Origin: Heterotrichella gracilis
Taxonomy: Eukaryota; Sar; Xanthophyceae; Tribonematales; Xanthonemataceae
Assembly: GCA_032358255.1 (NCBI GenBank)
Contig: JAULBX010013096.1
Location: forward strand, 36,701 to 100,700
Reading direction: 5' to 3'
DNA length: 64,000 nucleotides
Part shown: positions 1 to 14,966 of the stretch, piece after piece
Layout of the letters: every line of letters starts with the position of its first letter
Numbering within the stretch: position 1 is the stretch's first letter
Program-made: the position numbers and the translations under genes
The notes under the pieces: generated by a model
What the model was told of the DNA's origin: nothing
Seen by the model: only the letters and a program-made list of their open reading frames with translations
The model's database searches: none

Positions 1-886
1 GGCGCAGGGGGGTAACGCCAGCAGCCTGTGTGTGGGGGAGGGCAGACGTGAAACGGGGGGAAGGGGGGCACCTGACAATGCATGGCAGGCATTGGCATTG
101 ACTTACATAATCCAAGCTTGATTAAGAAAACGATGATGACGCTACAGTATTTGCATGTTGCATGATACCCACATGCCCCTAGGTATGCTACATGCCTACA
201 TTATGTACAGAGCACAAGCACACTGCCCCAACACAAGAGACTTCAGAGTGCAAGAACCAACTTGCATTTGATGCATGGACCCGCTGCAAGGCCAGCACTC
301 CACCTGCATACCCTGACTCAGTTTAATGAACCAAGCCACCCCATGCATCAGAGATAAAGCCCCAAACATGCAAGCCCCACCCCTACGTCCCCTGACAGAG
401 ACCCCACATGCCTCGACCCCCAAGAACCATCACCCCCCCCCGTACCCACACCGTACCTGCACCACCGCCCCGAATGACTCCACCCCCAGGCTGTCCAGTG
501 AGCGCTGGCGCTGGCGAGCCTCCTGGCGGCTCAGGGCGGCCTGGCCCTGGCGAGAAACCCTAGCTAGGGTCTGCTGCAGCTCGGTGTCGGCGGCTAGGGT
601 CTCCAGAGTGTCCGGGATGAGGGAGGTGCGGGGGGAGGCGGAGGGAGCGGACCCACTGTGAGCGGATGGGGGGTGCAGGTGGTTTTGAGCGGACGCGGTG
701 TAACGCATACACTAGCGGGCAAGTAGCTGCTGCATGCCGGGCGAATAAGGTGAAGGGTTCAGCCTGGTATACAAAGTCCTACTTACTTGCTGGGTGAGAG
801 CACCGCTCTGGTTACCCCACCGCGCCTGCGGGTCTGCGGCCGTGGCAGTGGCGCAGCGTGCAGCGGCAGGGGCGGGCTGCGCACCC
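1..886 (-). CDS. 3' part of an unrecognised multi-exon gene, truncated by the window edge
   Basis: Three minus-strand exons are plausible: 886-787, 711-457 and 25-1 (continuing outside the window). The first ends in CAA before a GTAAGT donor. The second ends in CAG before GTACGG. The third follows a cacacacag acceptor. Phases agree (0/0) if the second exon starts at the ctag acceptor at 712-713; a stronger-looking acceptor just before 655 would break the frame with the upstream exon. The clearest coding stretch, within 457-655, reads as a charged helical segment rich in Gln, Arg, Ala and Leu (contains LETLAADTELQQTLARVSRQ) and ends near SLGVESFGAVVQ. I do not recognise the family. The 5' end was not found; an exon entering in phase 2 must lie above 886. 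The 431-base intron 26-456 holds nothing obvious. Confidence is moderate that this is coding and low on exact borders. Confidence 0.4.
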
Positions 887-2132
887 CTGTGTGGGAGGGG
901 AGGGGCATGGCGCCGGAGCCAGGAGGCTTTTGGGGTGTGGGCAACGTTGACAGTGGACCACGGGTGGAGGCGTTGGCAGTGTGAATGGGCCTGCGGAAGG
1001 GAGAGGCTCAGTGGCAGTGTGCGCCAGGTGGTGGCATATGCATGCATGTGCGGCATATGCATGTGGTTCCAAGGAAGGTTCCACGGTGCCTTGGAAGAAC
1101 ACTTTGAGAAGCAGTTAAGTATCCTTGGCAAATGCAAGCATGGGTGCAGCTATGCAGGCGAGGATACCACCCGGGTCGTGTGTTACTCACCTTAGCAATG
1201 TGTGGTGGGTATGGGTATGGTTGACGGCACCCAACCCCACGGCGCAGGGTGTTGGGAAAGGTGACCGTGCAGGCGGGACCCCAACCCTGAGTGACAAATA
1301 CAGGTAAGTGCACCGGTATGGCGGAGCAGTGGTGACGAGAAGTTGGTGGGTGACGCCGGCACGGCTATCGTCCACAGTGCAAGGCTGCGAGGAATTGAAC
1401 GGTGCAGGTTGTAGCTGTCAACCGCTGATAGTAACGCCGATACGGGACTGTAACCACGTACAAAAAGGTCGATAACCACGGTGAAATGGTCAGCGCTGGA
1501 CTATGTATTAGGGTTTTAGGGTCCTGGCAAGCGAACTCGAATGCCATACTCAGTATGGCATAGTATGGCATGCATGCAGCACCTTATTGTTAAAGGTGCT
1601 AGCTACTGCCTGCGTCGTCACGGACACCCTTTGTACCCGACCATTGCCCCGCAGGATCGCCAGTTTACGTTGGCTGCTTAAAATTTCCTTGGCATCTGCA
1701 CTGACAGACCAACGCCAAGGATCGACGTGTGTTGACACCACTTCTTCCTGGCAGCCGGTCAAGGAGGAGGGGCGGAATAAGGTGTTATATATTCGACTAC
1801 CTGTTGCAGACGTGCATGCACGCTAGCACTGTTCCTAATGAGACTCGTTAGGACGTGCATGCAAGCATATGCATGCACATGCTTTCTGCGTGCTAGACTG
1901 GCAGTAACTGGCAGTGGCAAACACCAGTATTAAGGTTTCCGGCAGTTTGCATATGGCCAAACCACTGAGAAACAACGCTATTTCAACCACACCTGCCTTC
2001 GCCCCATTCCAACTGCCAGCCCACCTTGATGGTCCCTCTGCTCCACAGAGAGACGACAAGGAAACCCTATTTTATCGCTGCAGGGTATGGCCCCACCACC
2101 CTTCTAGCTAAGGCACACCCGCCACCTTCACC
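887..2132. other. Intergenic or unresolved stretch
   Basis: No convincing exon was found. The DNA is less GC-rich than the genes and contains clusters of TGCATGC (around 1031-1064, 1566-1576 and 1855-1880) and a short TTTTAGGG-like tract near 1508-1521. The 5' exons of the leftmost minus-strand gene and the promoter of the SMIM8-like gene must lie here, but I cannot place them. Confidence 0.5.
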
Positions 2133-2668
2133 ATGTCGCAGCCTCCAACCCCGCCCCCCAAGGCCCCCACCAACATGCCACACCACACTGTGATGGAAGG
2201 GGGCACCAACGCTTTCAGGGTGCTCAACTACGAACTCTATGCGGTGAGGGCGGTCCCCACCCTTGCACCCCGACCGGTGGCCCTCTCTGTGCTCTCTTAA
2301 CTCAACCTGTTCAGCAGCACTGCCGCTCGACCACATGCAAAGTCACAACTGGGTGCTGTACCACTGCCTCTCTCCGCCATGGTTGGGTGCATACAACCCA
2401 GCGGTACATCTAGTCAGGACCCTTGCACCACCCTAATGGTCACGCATCTACCACCTCTTGTTGTGTGTTCCTTCTTTCGCCCTGGAGTTAGTACCATGCC
2501 TCCCCAGCCGCTTGCTGACCCCCAGGTGTGTGTCCCTCGCAGAAGCCCACTGGCAAGATGCGCTTGCTTGCCTACGCTGGCTCAGCCTTCTTTGCCGGTA
2601 CCATGGCATATATGCTGTACCTCAAGCACACGCAGCCACAGCCGCAGCCACAGGCACGCAGGAGGTGA
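2133..2668 (+). CDS. SMIM8-like small single-pass membrane protein
   Basis: Two exons, 2133-2243 and 2543-2668, joined in phase 0 by an intron with a GTGAGG donor and cgcag acceptor, give 78 residues. The N-terminal 25 residues are Pro-rich. Then comes the motif AFRVLNYELYAKP (about residues 27-39) and one hydrophobic helix (about 45-61, containing AYAGSAFFAGTMAYMLYL), followed by a short Gln/Pro/Arg tail ending in Arg-Arg-Arg. The order of a phenylalanine-rich RxxNxEL(F/Y)xKP motif directly before a single helix matches animal SMIM8 (DUF4500), a 97-residue protein of unknown function. The stop is a TGA at 2666-2668, which overlaps a possible donor (ag|gtgagg), so an alternative longer C-terminus cannot be excluded. 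The ATG is preceded by caccttcacc. Function in algae is unknown; a mitochondrial or endomembrane location would be a guess. Confidence 0.7.
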
Positions 2669-3064
2669 GGCGCGGGGTGGAGCCAGCTCTGTCAAGCGGC
2701 GCAGCAGCACAGCTATACGAGCACACAATGATTTAGCAACAGCAACTACTAGCAAATATACTAGCCACAGAGATTGCAGGAGGTGAGGCGGGGGTGCGGC
2801 CCAAAGACACCAGACACAGCAGCAAGTCCTCGTATTCTGCTTGAGGTGGAAGTTTGTGCATGGCGAGGCGATTGTATGCATGTCAGACTCTTGTAATTAC
2901 AATCACCACCCGGAGCTGCCTACATCCGGTTACTGCCCCAGCTGGGAGCGAGCCTTCCCACCGCCGCTGGTGGCTGGCTTGGTGTGGGTGCCAGACGGGC
3001 GAGGCGGCATCTTAGCACCAGCAGGGTGACAGGAATTCGTTGAGGAGAAAGACAGGAGTGCAGC

Positions 3065-7152
<4,088 letters not shown>

Positions 7153-8448
7153 AGCACGGGATGGGAGGGCGCAGGGGCATGGCGCTTCCTGGGATATGCC
7201 CAAAGCACTGGCGCTGGCACCCAAATCAGGAAAGAATCGAGGAAGGGGGCGCGCAATTTATATGCAGGGAACACAAGGCCATCGACTCACACCTGGTCAC
7301 CCGAATGTGTGCAGCCAGCTGGACTTGATATCAGCCACTTACCAGTTGTGATCGGTGCCAAGTTGTGCCCCTGGCAGTGCGCGGGTCACGCGAGGCGCGC
7401 AGCACTGGGTGGGGTCAGGATGGCAGGTGCTGCACAGTCGTGGAGCGGGTGGCGCACAGATAAATAGGGGAACAGGATATAGCACTGCCAGGGTTGAATT
7501 GCATCATTACTAAGCCCATCTGTCCATAGCATTGCCATCCACTGTGTGGAGCGTTTTGGATTCTTGTGGCGTTCCCTCGCTGCCAGCCACAGCGGCAACA
7601 GTACTGCAGTGAGTGATACCGATGTCGATCCACAGGACAGTGGATACATACTGCAAAAAGCGCAGCGTACAAACTGCAAGCACCCACCAGACAGCATCAC
7701 CAGCAGCACCAAAGTCTACTCAAGCTGAATGCAAGTCATTATTCTTTTTCTAATCCAAATCCAGTTGAAATTAAATTGTCTTTTATTTTTCGGTCTCCAG
7801 TGCCTGCTATCACCTTGCAGCAGAGCCACGCTGGGCATGCATGCATATGCACGAGTTCGAACGGTAAAACGTTGTTTCTTTGGCACAACAGAGAAGACTT
7901 CAACAAGTCTGCAACTTATATTCGCCTTCTTTAACCCCGGACCTAGGCTGCCCTAGGACTTCTTCCACTGTTCGCGGTACACACACTGTGTGACACAGTC
8001 AGGCACACCCACGGTTGTCACACGGACTGCGTGCAAGCCCCGCTTGCGCTCGTAACAACTCAGAGCTGGAATTGAAACCACAGCTACCTTGACAGGACAG
8101 CTTGACCTTGGGTCCTGTGAGTGGCACAGGCCCACTTGACACAGCCAGCCAGCCACCAACCAGCTTGCGAGTGGAGCACTGTCCCGGACGTCATCAGGCA
8201 CCAAAGAGCGGAAAGAAGGTGAGGGACAACGCACAATATGCTTCAGTGCTATCTCAAATAAAATGCGAAGGCTGTGCCTTGTGTATTGTTGACGCTGCAC
8301 GCAGTGTACCAGTGCACACCGCCCAGCACACCCTCCTGTGCACACCCCACAGGTGCAGCCGGGCCTGTGCCCCACCACTGAGACACCAGGCGGCAGCCAA
8401 AGCCAACCCCTCATACCCTGCCTCAGCACAACAGGCCAGTTTGAGGTC
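7153..8448. other. PTEN 3' flank and mTERF 5' flank
   Basis: No exon was recognised. The stretch changes from GC-rich (3' UTR-like) to an AT-rich patch at about 7735-7800, then a TGCATGCATGC cluster near 7837-7850. No clear TGTAA polyadenylation signal follows the PTEN stop. The mTERF promoter should lie in the right half. Confidence 0.5.
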
Positions 8449-10202
8449 ATGGCGCTGCCACTCCCAAGCTGGCGGTTACAACCACACGCCCTCTTCCGAC
8501 AAGTACGCAAGGTATTTTGCTCTCACCAACTGTTGCCAGCACCAATGTATGTGCCCTGGAGTCTCTATCCATCCATCATCTCCCGCCAAGGGTGCCAAAT
8601 TATTGCTCTGAAATCAAAACTTTACCCATCTCCGTGCGCCCCCACCACTTTCCCAGTCCCCTGCTGCCCTGCTTACATTCCTCATCCGTTCAGGTCCACC
8701 CATGTTACATTCGCCACGCAACCCCCCTGCAGATCCAGCATCCGGTTGTGGCACAAGCCAAGCGCTGGGGTACTTCTGATGACGTGCAGCGGGAGGGCCT
8801 GGCTGCACTGCTGGCACAGCGCCTGCATGTGGACCCCACCGCCAGCCGCAAGGTGTACAGCGGGATGCGGCGAGGGTCGGCAATGATGGCGGAAGAGCAA
8901 CGGGTGCAATCGGAGAATACGGTGGAGAACGCGCGGGCGGTGCTGGATTGGGTGCTGGTACCAGGGGGATACAGTGCAGAGGAGGCTGCTGCACTAGTGA
9001 CCAACAGCCCATCCATCTTGGCGCGCGACCCGGCGCGGCTGGAGCGCACTGCCAGGATTATAGAGGACTTCGGCTTCTCCGCCAGCGAGCGCCGTGTGGT
9101 GGCCAGTAGAGCCGCCAGCGCCTGCGACCGGGGGGAGGAGCTGCTGGCGGTGTGGGAGGACCTGATGGCCGTGGGGATCTCTCAGGCCGACCTGCGCACC
9201 CTGTTCCTCTCCCTCAAGGCGTCTGCCCTGGTCAGGGTATCGCCGGACACCGTGCGCGCCTCCCTCCAGCAGCTCCAGCAGGAGTATACCGCCCAGGAGC
9301 TGCCGCAAGCCATCCTGCGTGCACCCAACCTCCTGCTGGTGGCCCAGTCGGACTCCTACCAGCAGGTGTCGCAGTACCTGGCGGAGCGGGGGTGGCCCCA
9401 GGCGCAGGTTGACGCCCTCATGCAGCGCGCCAACTCGGGCTACAGCTCCAGCGCCTTTGCCAGGATCAAGGCGGGGGTGGAGTTCCTGGAGGGGAATGGG
9501 CTCACCCCCGCCCAGGTGCAGCGGGAGTACCTGCGCCACTGCAAGAACATGCCGGTGGCCAACTTTGAGCCCGCGATGGAGTGGCTGGAGCAGGACATGG
9601 GCCTGACCACGCGCCAGGTGACCACCTGCATGCAGTCGGGGGGGTGCAGGGTGGTGGGCGTGCCGGTGGACAAGCTGCGTGGGAAGGTGGAGGTGCTCCT
9701 GTCCGACTACCATGTCCCTGCCGACCGCTTGCCAGCGTTGCTGTCGCGCGCCCCCATCCTGTTCTCCCTCAGCCTGGATGACAACCTGAGGCCCAAGCAG
9801 CGGCTGTTTGAGGAGGAGTGGGGGTGGGGCCGGGACGAGTTTGGCAACCTGCTGGGCACTGCCAGCCCCGGGATCATGCGCAACCTTGACCAGCTGCGCC
9901 TGCGACTGGCGCTGCTCCACGGCGTCATGGAGCTCACCCCTGCCCAGGTGGTGAAGAACGCCACGGTGTGCCTGAACCACAGCCTCCAGCGGCTGCAGGC
10001 CCGGTGGTACCTTGTGAGGGAGAAGGGGGTGGAGGCGGCATTCGCGGTGCGCATGGGCAGCGGCACAGACAGCGGCGCGATGGGCATGAGCGTGAGGAAC
10101 CTGTTCAAGAGCAGCGAGGAGGAGTTCTGTGAACGGGCCGGGGTGGCGGTGGCGGAGTACCAGCTGTACTTGGCGAGGTTTGGTGGCTCTGGTGGGAAAT
10201 AA
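8449..10202 (+). CDS. mTERF-family organellar nucleic-acid-binding protein
   Basis: Two exons, 8449-8511 and 8694-10202, joined in phase 0 (aag|gtattt donor, ttcag acceptor), encode 523 residues. The first exon codes only for an Arg-containing, Asp/Glu-free presequence (MALPLPSWRLQPHALFRQVRK), typical of mitochondrial or chloroplast import. The long second exon contains successive helical repeats of the mTERF type. These show the alternating pattern of a loop with Gly or Val, then LxxLLxxxPxLL-like helices, for example YSAEEAAALVTNSPSILARD (near 160-180) and VPADRLPALLSRAPILFSLS (near 425-445). mTERF proteins bind organelle DNA or RNA and act in transcription termination, intron splicing or ribosome assembly; algal MOC1 is one example. 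Which organelle and target cannot be told from sequence. I prefer the upstream ATG to any in-frame start in the long exon because it adds a credible presequence through a normal intron. Confidence 0.88.
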
Positions 10203-11047
10203 AAGGCCGCATGCACGCCCATGTGGGCTTGGCTAGCTAAGTTATTCTAAGTAGCAAATACCTTTTCTCTTTTGACTTCTGATCACACGATCCAGCCTGG
10301 AAGCGCAGTGGACATCAATTATTTCATGACTTATCACACGGCATGGGCATACTTTGATTCTGTTATGAGTTGCCAATGCGGGCCGCAATCACAATTGTTA
10401 TAAATTATTCGACTGTCCTGGACCACTCATCGTCACAGATCTGACTCAGTGTGCCTTTAAGGGTACTACGGGGAGAATCATTAATTATATTACAGCATTA
10501 TTTATACAGTCAATGTCACTTCGAAATGTCACTGATCAGTCATGAGAGTTCTGAATCAAACTTCGAGGTTTAGCTTGAATTGCAGTGCGAGCTTGTATTG
10601 TCACATTTGCCAGCCTTGCCCTTAGCGCCCTGCCGGCATGCCGTATGCACAAATTATTGTGCCACACACAATAATAATAGACAATTCACTGCATACTAAC
10701 TTAAAAGTAGTCTTGAGAAGTCTTGAGAAAACCAAATGACAATTTGCACTCAGGCCTGCATGCTGACATGCGTACGCGAAGGTAAACACATTGTTTGCAG
10801 CAAACGCTTGGGCATGCAACAGTTGCCGCATGCGGTGCGGTGCGCACTGCAAGCTAAAACGGCTAGAGAGAAAGGAAGGAACATCACTGATCACCTAGCG
10901 CATCTGGTATATGCGCTAGGTACGTACGCGACATGACATGTTCATACGCGATACAGGCTCACCGCACTTGTGCCCAATGATTATAATATACATTAACCCC
11001 CTCTCCCACACCACATGGCCATGGGCGTCAACTCCGTGACGGCCGCC
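10203..11047. other. AT-rich intergenic region between convergent genes
   Basis: This lies between the ends of two convergent genes (mTERF plus, NmrA-like minus). It is AT-rich with no exon-like stretch. A short perfect hairpin at 10894-10920 has 10-base arms (cctagcgcat / atgcgctagg) and a 7-base loop. Confidence 0.6.
10894..10920. repeat. Short perfect inverted repeat
   Basis: Ten-base arms cctagcgcat and atgcgctagg are separated by ctggtat. It lies about 130 bases beyond the stop codon of the minus-strand NmrA-like gene, so it could be a 3'-UTR hairpin. It has no recognised protein-binding consensus. Confidence 0.6.
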
Positions 11048-12874
11048 TCACTTCCTGAACCCCCAGCCCCATGTGAAGTCGGGGTCTGCCGCCAGCTCCT
11101 CCAGGGTGACTGCCTTCCTCCCCTGGTTCCACGCAGGCTGGGGCAGGCCACCATTGCCGTTGGTGAAAATGTCCAGCAGCAGGTCGTTAAACACAGACCA
11201 GATGTCTTCGTTGGTGCGGTAGGCCCTGAGCTCCTCAGCCGTCACGTAGGTCACATCCAGGGGCTTGCCTGGGGGTGGGAGTGAGGGGGGGCGGGTGAGT
11301 GGGTGCGGAAGGAGGGCTGCAGCGTAGGTCAGTGGTGGACAGGGTGCGCGCAATAGTGGGCACGCATGGGTGTTGTACATGCGCTGGTGCTGTGGGGACG
11401 CCACACAAATATATCTGCATTGCCAATACATTCTGGGCCAGACATTGTCAATATATTATTGACTTTATGCACCCTCAACCGGCTGTGCCCAGCACCGCAC
11501 TTGCACCACCTGCACCCCCTGGTTCATATGTGGCATGTACCTGATGCCTTGATGATCTCCACCGCGCGGTTGAGGGTCAGCTCCTGGCCCTGCAGGGTCA
11601 CCTCGGCGTTCTTTGAGGCGGGGTCCAGCAGCACCTCAGGCAACCAGGCACCGATGTCGCTGAGGGCAGTGGCGGCAAAGGGCGCGTCGGGGTTGCCTTT
11701 GAGGGTTGCGGTGCCCTCGGGCACGTTGAAGTAGAAGAAGGGAGAGAAGGTGGTCTCCAGGAATGCGCCTGTGAGTGGGTAGGTCCACTCCAGGCCCGAT
11801 GCCTCGATTGCCTGGCGGATGCCCAGCTTGTAGCCAAAGGCCTTGGCGGCCAAGGGGTCCTCAGCAGTACTGCAGGAGAGGGGGGTAAACTCGGTTTAGT
11901 ATGAGGGAAGGTAGCATGCACTGCGACAATTCGGGAGAAATTATCCCCAGCACTTCTGCGACAAATGGATGCAGCAAGATAGGCTTCAAGGCTAGCTGCA
12001 GAAACAGGAAATTTTTCCTGCTGATGTGCTCTTGCTGCAGCATTGTTCCAACACGCAATGTGCCTACTCACGAGATTGCAGCATTGTATTGTTTGAATGG
12101 ACCGTTTGGTAACCCAACACCGTAAGACAGAAATGTCAGTGTGAAGTGCCGGTATTGATGCACGGGTGCAGACTTACACTTTTGCCACGTCCACGCCAAA
12201 CTCTGATGGCACAAAGCGCCTGACCCCCGCCGCCTTGGCCGCCTCCAGCAGCGGGAACTGGGCTGGCAGAGCAAAAGCGCCCACCGCGCTCACCACCACG
12301 TCAACGCCTTGCAGGGCAGAGGTGAGTGATGCGCTGTCCTCGTAGTCCACCTCCACCACTGCTGCCCCCTTGGAGGCAAACTCAGACAGCTTGGTGCTGT
12401 CGCCGCCCTGCAGAGAATGGGGGAAATCTATTCGGAATGGGGTACCCGGCGGGTGGTAAAGAGGGGAGCTTGCAGTGCGCGTCCTTGCTATGCCACTAAA
12501 TAAGGTCGTGCAATGCTAATAAATGCAGCCAGGTAAGCCAGGATGCAGACGAGGGGAGGGGAGGGGAGCATGTGCAACCAGGTGACCAGGTGCAGTCCCA
12601 ACCGGTGTATGCTGAGCTGCACAGCTTTCTTGTGAGTCCGCCAACGAGGTGCTTAACCAAGAGCAGAGGATGTGACAAGACATGAACATGTTTTCATGGG
12701 TTATGTGTGTCTTCAGGCGTGCAGCAATGGGTGCCAAGCCTGCAAGCGAGTGGTTTGGTTGGCCCCTACCTTGCGCGTGAGGAGCACCACCTCGTACTGC
12801 GGGTGCGCGAGGAAGCCGTCAGTGAGGTGGGCACCCAGGGTGCCACCGCCACCGACGACTGCTACTTTGACCAT
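11048..12874 (-). CDS. NmrA-like / isoflavone-reductase-like NAD(P)-binding protein
   Basis: Four minus-strand exons (12874-12770, 12407-12178, 11869-11541, 11268-11048) join in frame to 294 residues. The start MVKVAVVGGGGTLGAHL carries the Rossmann GxxGxxG dinucleotide-binding loop at about residues 8-14. GVDVVVSAVGA (about 80-90) and RRFVPSEFGVD (about 108-118) are hallmark strands of the NmrA/isoflavone reductase/phenylcoumaran benzylic ether reductase group. A Lys follows in EDPLAAKAF, near the position of the catalytic Lys of plant members. The remaining half (PLTGAFLETTFSPFFYFN and the WNQGRK tail) matches the length and order of fungal and algal NmrA-like proteins. Substrate is unknown; these proteins are either reductases or NADP-sensing regulators. 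The predicted protein has no obvious targeting peptide, so a cytosolic location is likely. Confidence 0.88.
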
Positions 12875-14590
12875 TGTGTGGTGCGGTGAAGCTGGGAGAG
12901 AGGAGAAGGGGCGAGGAAGAGGAGGTGCGAACTGCAGTCAAGGTGGGGGCAGGTGAGTGAGCATATGCAGGGAGCGACTAGGGCTGGAGAAAAGGCGTCG
13001 TGGGTTTCAAGTAGGATGTTGCTGGGACACAGTGCCGCTTCGTAAAGAGTGCATAACGACACATCCAGTGTCCGAGTCGCAATGTCTTGCATAACGTGCA
13101 TGCATGCAACACCACCCAACGTGTAGCACTTGCCACCGTCGTGCAAAGGCTTAATGCACCAGCGCATATAAAACGGTGAGATATGTTATAGCAGTGTTGA
13201 GTGTATGCGCATAGAAGCAATGGGAACAAGGGTCCTCTTGTCATAACCCTTGACGGTCCATGCATCGCATGCCACAGCGCAGATCCGGGGTCGGGAAGTG
13301 CACAGTGAAAGGGTGCCTTATGAACATGATCAGACTGACACACAAACAGCCTCCTAAATTAGCAGCTCGTTACGTGCTCCCTATGACCTGTGCAGTGAGC
13401 GTGTGCGTGCAAGTTACGCTGATCAGGTACACTAGTACCAGTCGCAAGGACTTACCAGCTGGGACGAGTTGTTTCGTGAACGGATGAGTTCAAACGTCTG
13501 TCGTTAGCGATGTTGGAGTATAGCCACTCTAGCACGTACACCAGGATATTTATACACTGCTGTCAAGCTCTAGAAACTTTCCAACAGCGCGATGGCGCGT
13601 GGGCTTACTCTTGCGATTTGTAGAGTGTGATTTAACAAGACTTGTAGAGTGATTATCTAATCATGATCACAGCGTTTGATGATCATTCCTGATGATCATT
13701 TTTTGATCAAAGCAACCACAGTGGCTGCAAATTGAGTGCACTGCCTTCCTCCTTTTCCACACAATGGCCGTATGCAGGGCCAACCTTATGTGGCTTACAG
13801 GTCTCATCACCCAAAAGAAGAAGAAAGACACAATCTTGAGGAACAAATCAGCAAGCCTGATCAGAAGCAACCCCAGTCAAACAAAACCGCTGCGGCAGGT
13901 CATTGGTCCATTATGGTCCTCACATCACATAATGGCATTTCGAAATATGCTGGCCCACCGCCCCCCTCCGGCACCGTTTCAGTGTAAACTTTTCGTGGGT
14001 CCTTGATGTCGTATGCCTTCCTGTGTAAACGTTTCTGCGCGGTTTAGGGTTTAGGGTTCCCCTGATCTGGATCTGAGGGGAAGAGCCGGGGGGGCAGGGG
14101 AAACGTACTCAAACACACCTGAAGATGACAAGGCACGTGACCCTGTCAGCAAGGGGGCAAGCAGCAGTGCCATTTTCATATAGCTATAGCCAGGGAAATA
14201 TCCATCATGATGAGGGCACATGCTGGACGTGAAGCTACTGCATGCACAGACTGAGTAGGGGATGCCAGGTGCTGTGGGTGGTATAAGTGGCCATGGCATG
14301 CCCAGGGGGCAGCTAAAGAAACTGCATGTCGCACCTAGCGTGTGCATTTGGCTTCTGAGCTAGCGTAGATTGGCATGTTGACTACCTGCAGGCCGTGCGC
14401 AGCGGCGCATGAGGAGGGCGGTCACAAGGGCATCGGGGCACAGCAGGGTTTGAGAGGTGATGGGCCAGGTGCATGGCAACGTGCAAACATGCCCAAGGAC
14501 GAGCTTGCACGGTAACCAATCAAATACATGGCACATGACAAACAATTCTGGTATTGGAGAAAATAAGAAATCATTTTTTTGTAGATCATG

Positions 14591-14665
14591 AAGCTTAATC
14601 AGAATGCAATCAAGAAGCTTAACCAGAATTTAATCAAGAAGCTTACCCAGAAGCTTACCCAGAAT
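14591..14665 (+). repeat. 24-bp tandem repeat beginning AAGCTTA
   Basis: Copies at 14591-14614 and 14615-14638 (aagcttaatcagaatgcaat and aagcttaaccagaatttaat, each ending caag) are followed by two shortened units with aagcttacccag at 14639-14650 and 14651-14665. The array is AT-rich and lies next to the near-palindrome. Confidence 0.85.
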
Positions 14666-14821
14666 GTCTCTGAGCTATTGTAGTGCACACCCATGAATCA
14701 TCCTGACTTACTATCTTCACTCGCTGCAAATTGACAAACACCATGGCACCGAATCTCGACCGTACGGCAGCTGCTCCTTTCCACGGCAGCGGTGCAGGCC
14801 CCTCCTGCTGCAGTGAGCGGC

Positions 14822-14966
14822 GCAGGCCCCTCATGTCCAGGAGACAGACTACATTCCAGGCGTTGCTGACAGTCTGCAAGGGGCCATTGCGCTGGCGCAT
14901 CCAGCCCCTTGCAGGCGTTGAACGGCGGATGGAACGTAGTCCGAGCCCTGCACATGAGGGGCCTGC
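14822..14966. repeat. Long near-palindrome (about 64-base arms, 18-base loop)
   Basis: The left arm 14822-14885 (starting gcaggcccctcatgt, ending ctgcaaggggcc) pairs with the reverse complement of 14904-14966 (starting gccccttgcagg, ending acatgaggggcctgc). The arm ends match almost perfectly and the middle is imperfect. Transcribed, it would fold into a single long imperfect hairpin of the kind that algal Dicer can process. Transcription is not shown by the sequence. Confidence 0.8.

Noticed and set aside
8994-9980. 328-codon minus-strand open frame
   Set aside because: It lies antisense to the long mTERF exon; its His/Leu/Gln/Gly-rich translation is the usual shadow of a GC-rich coding strand.
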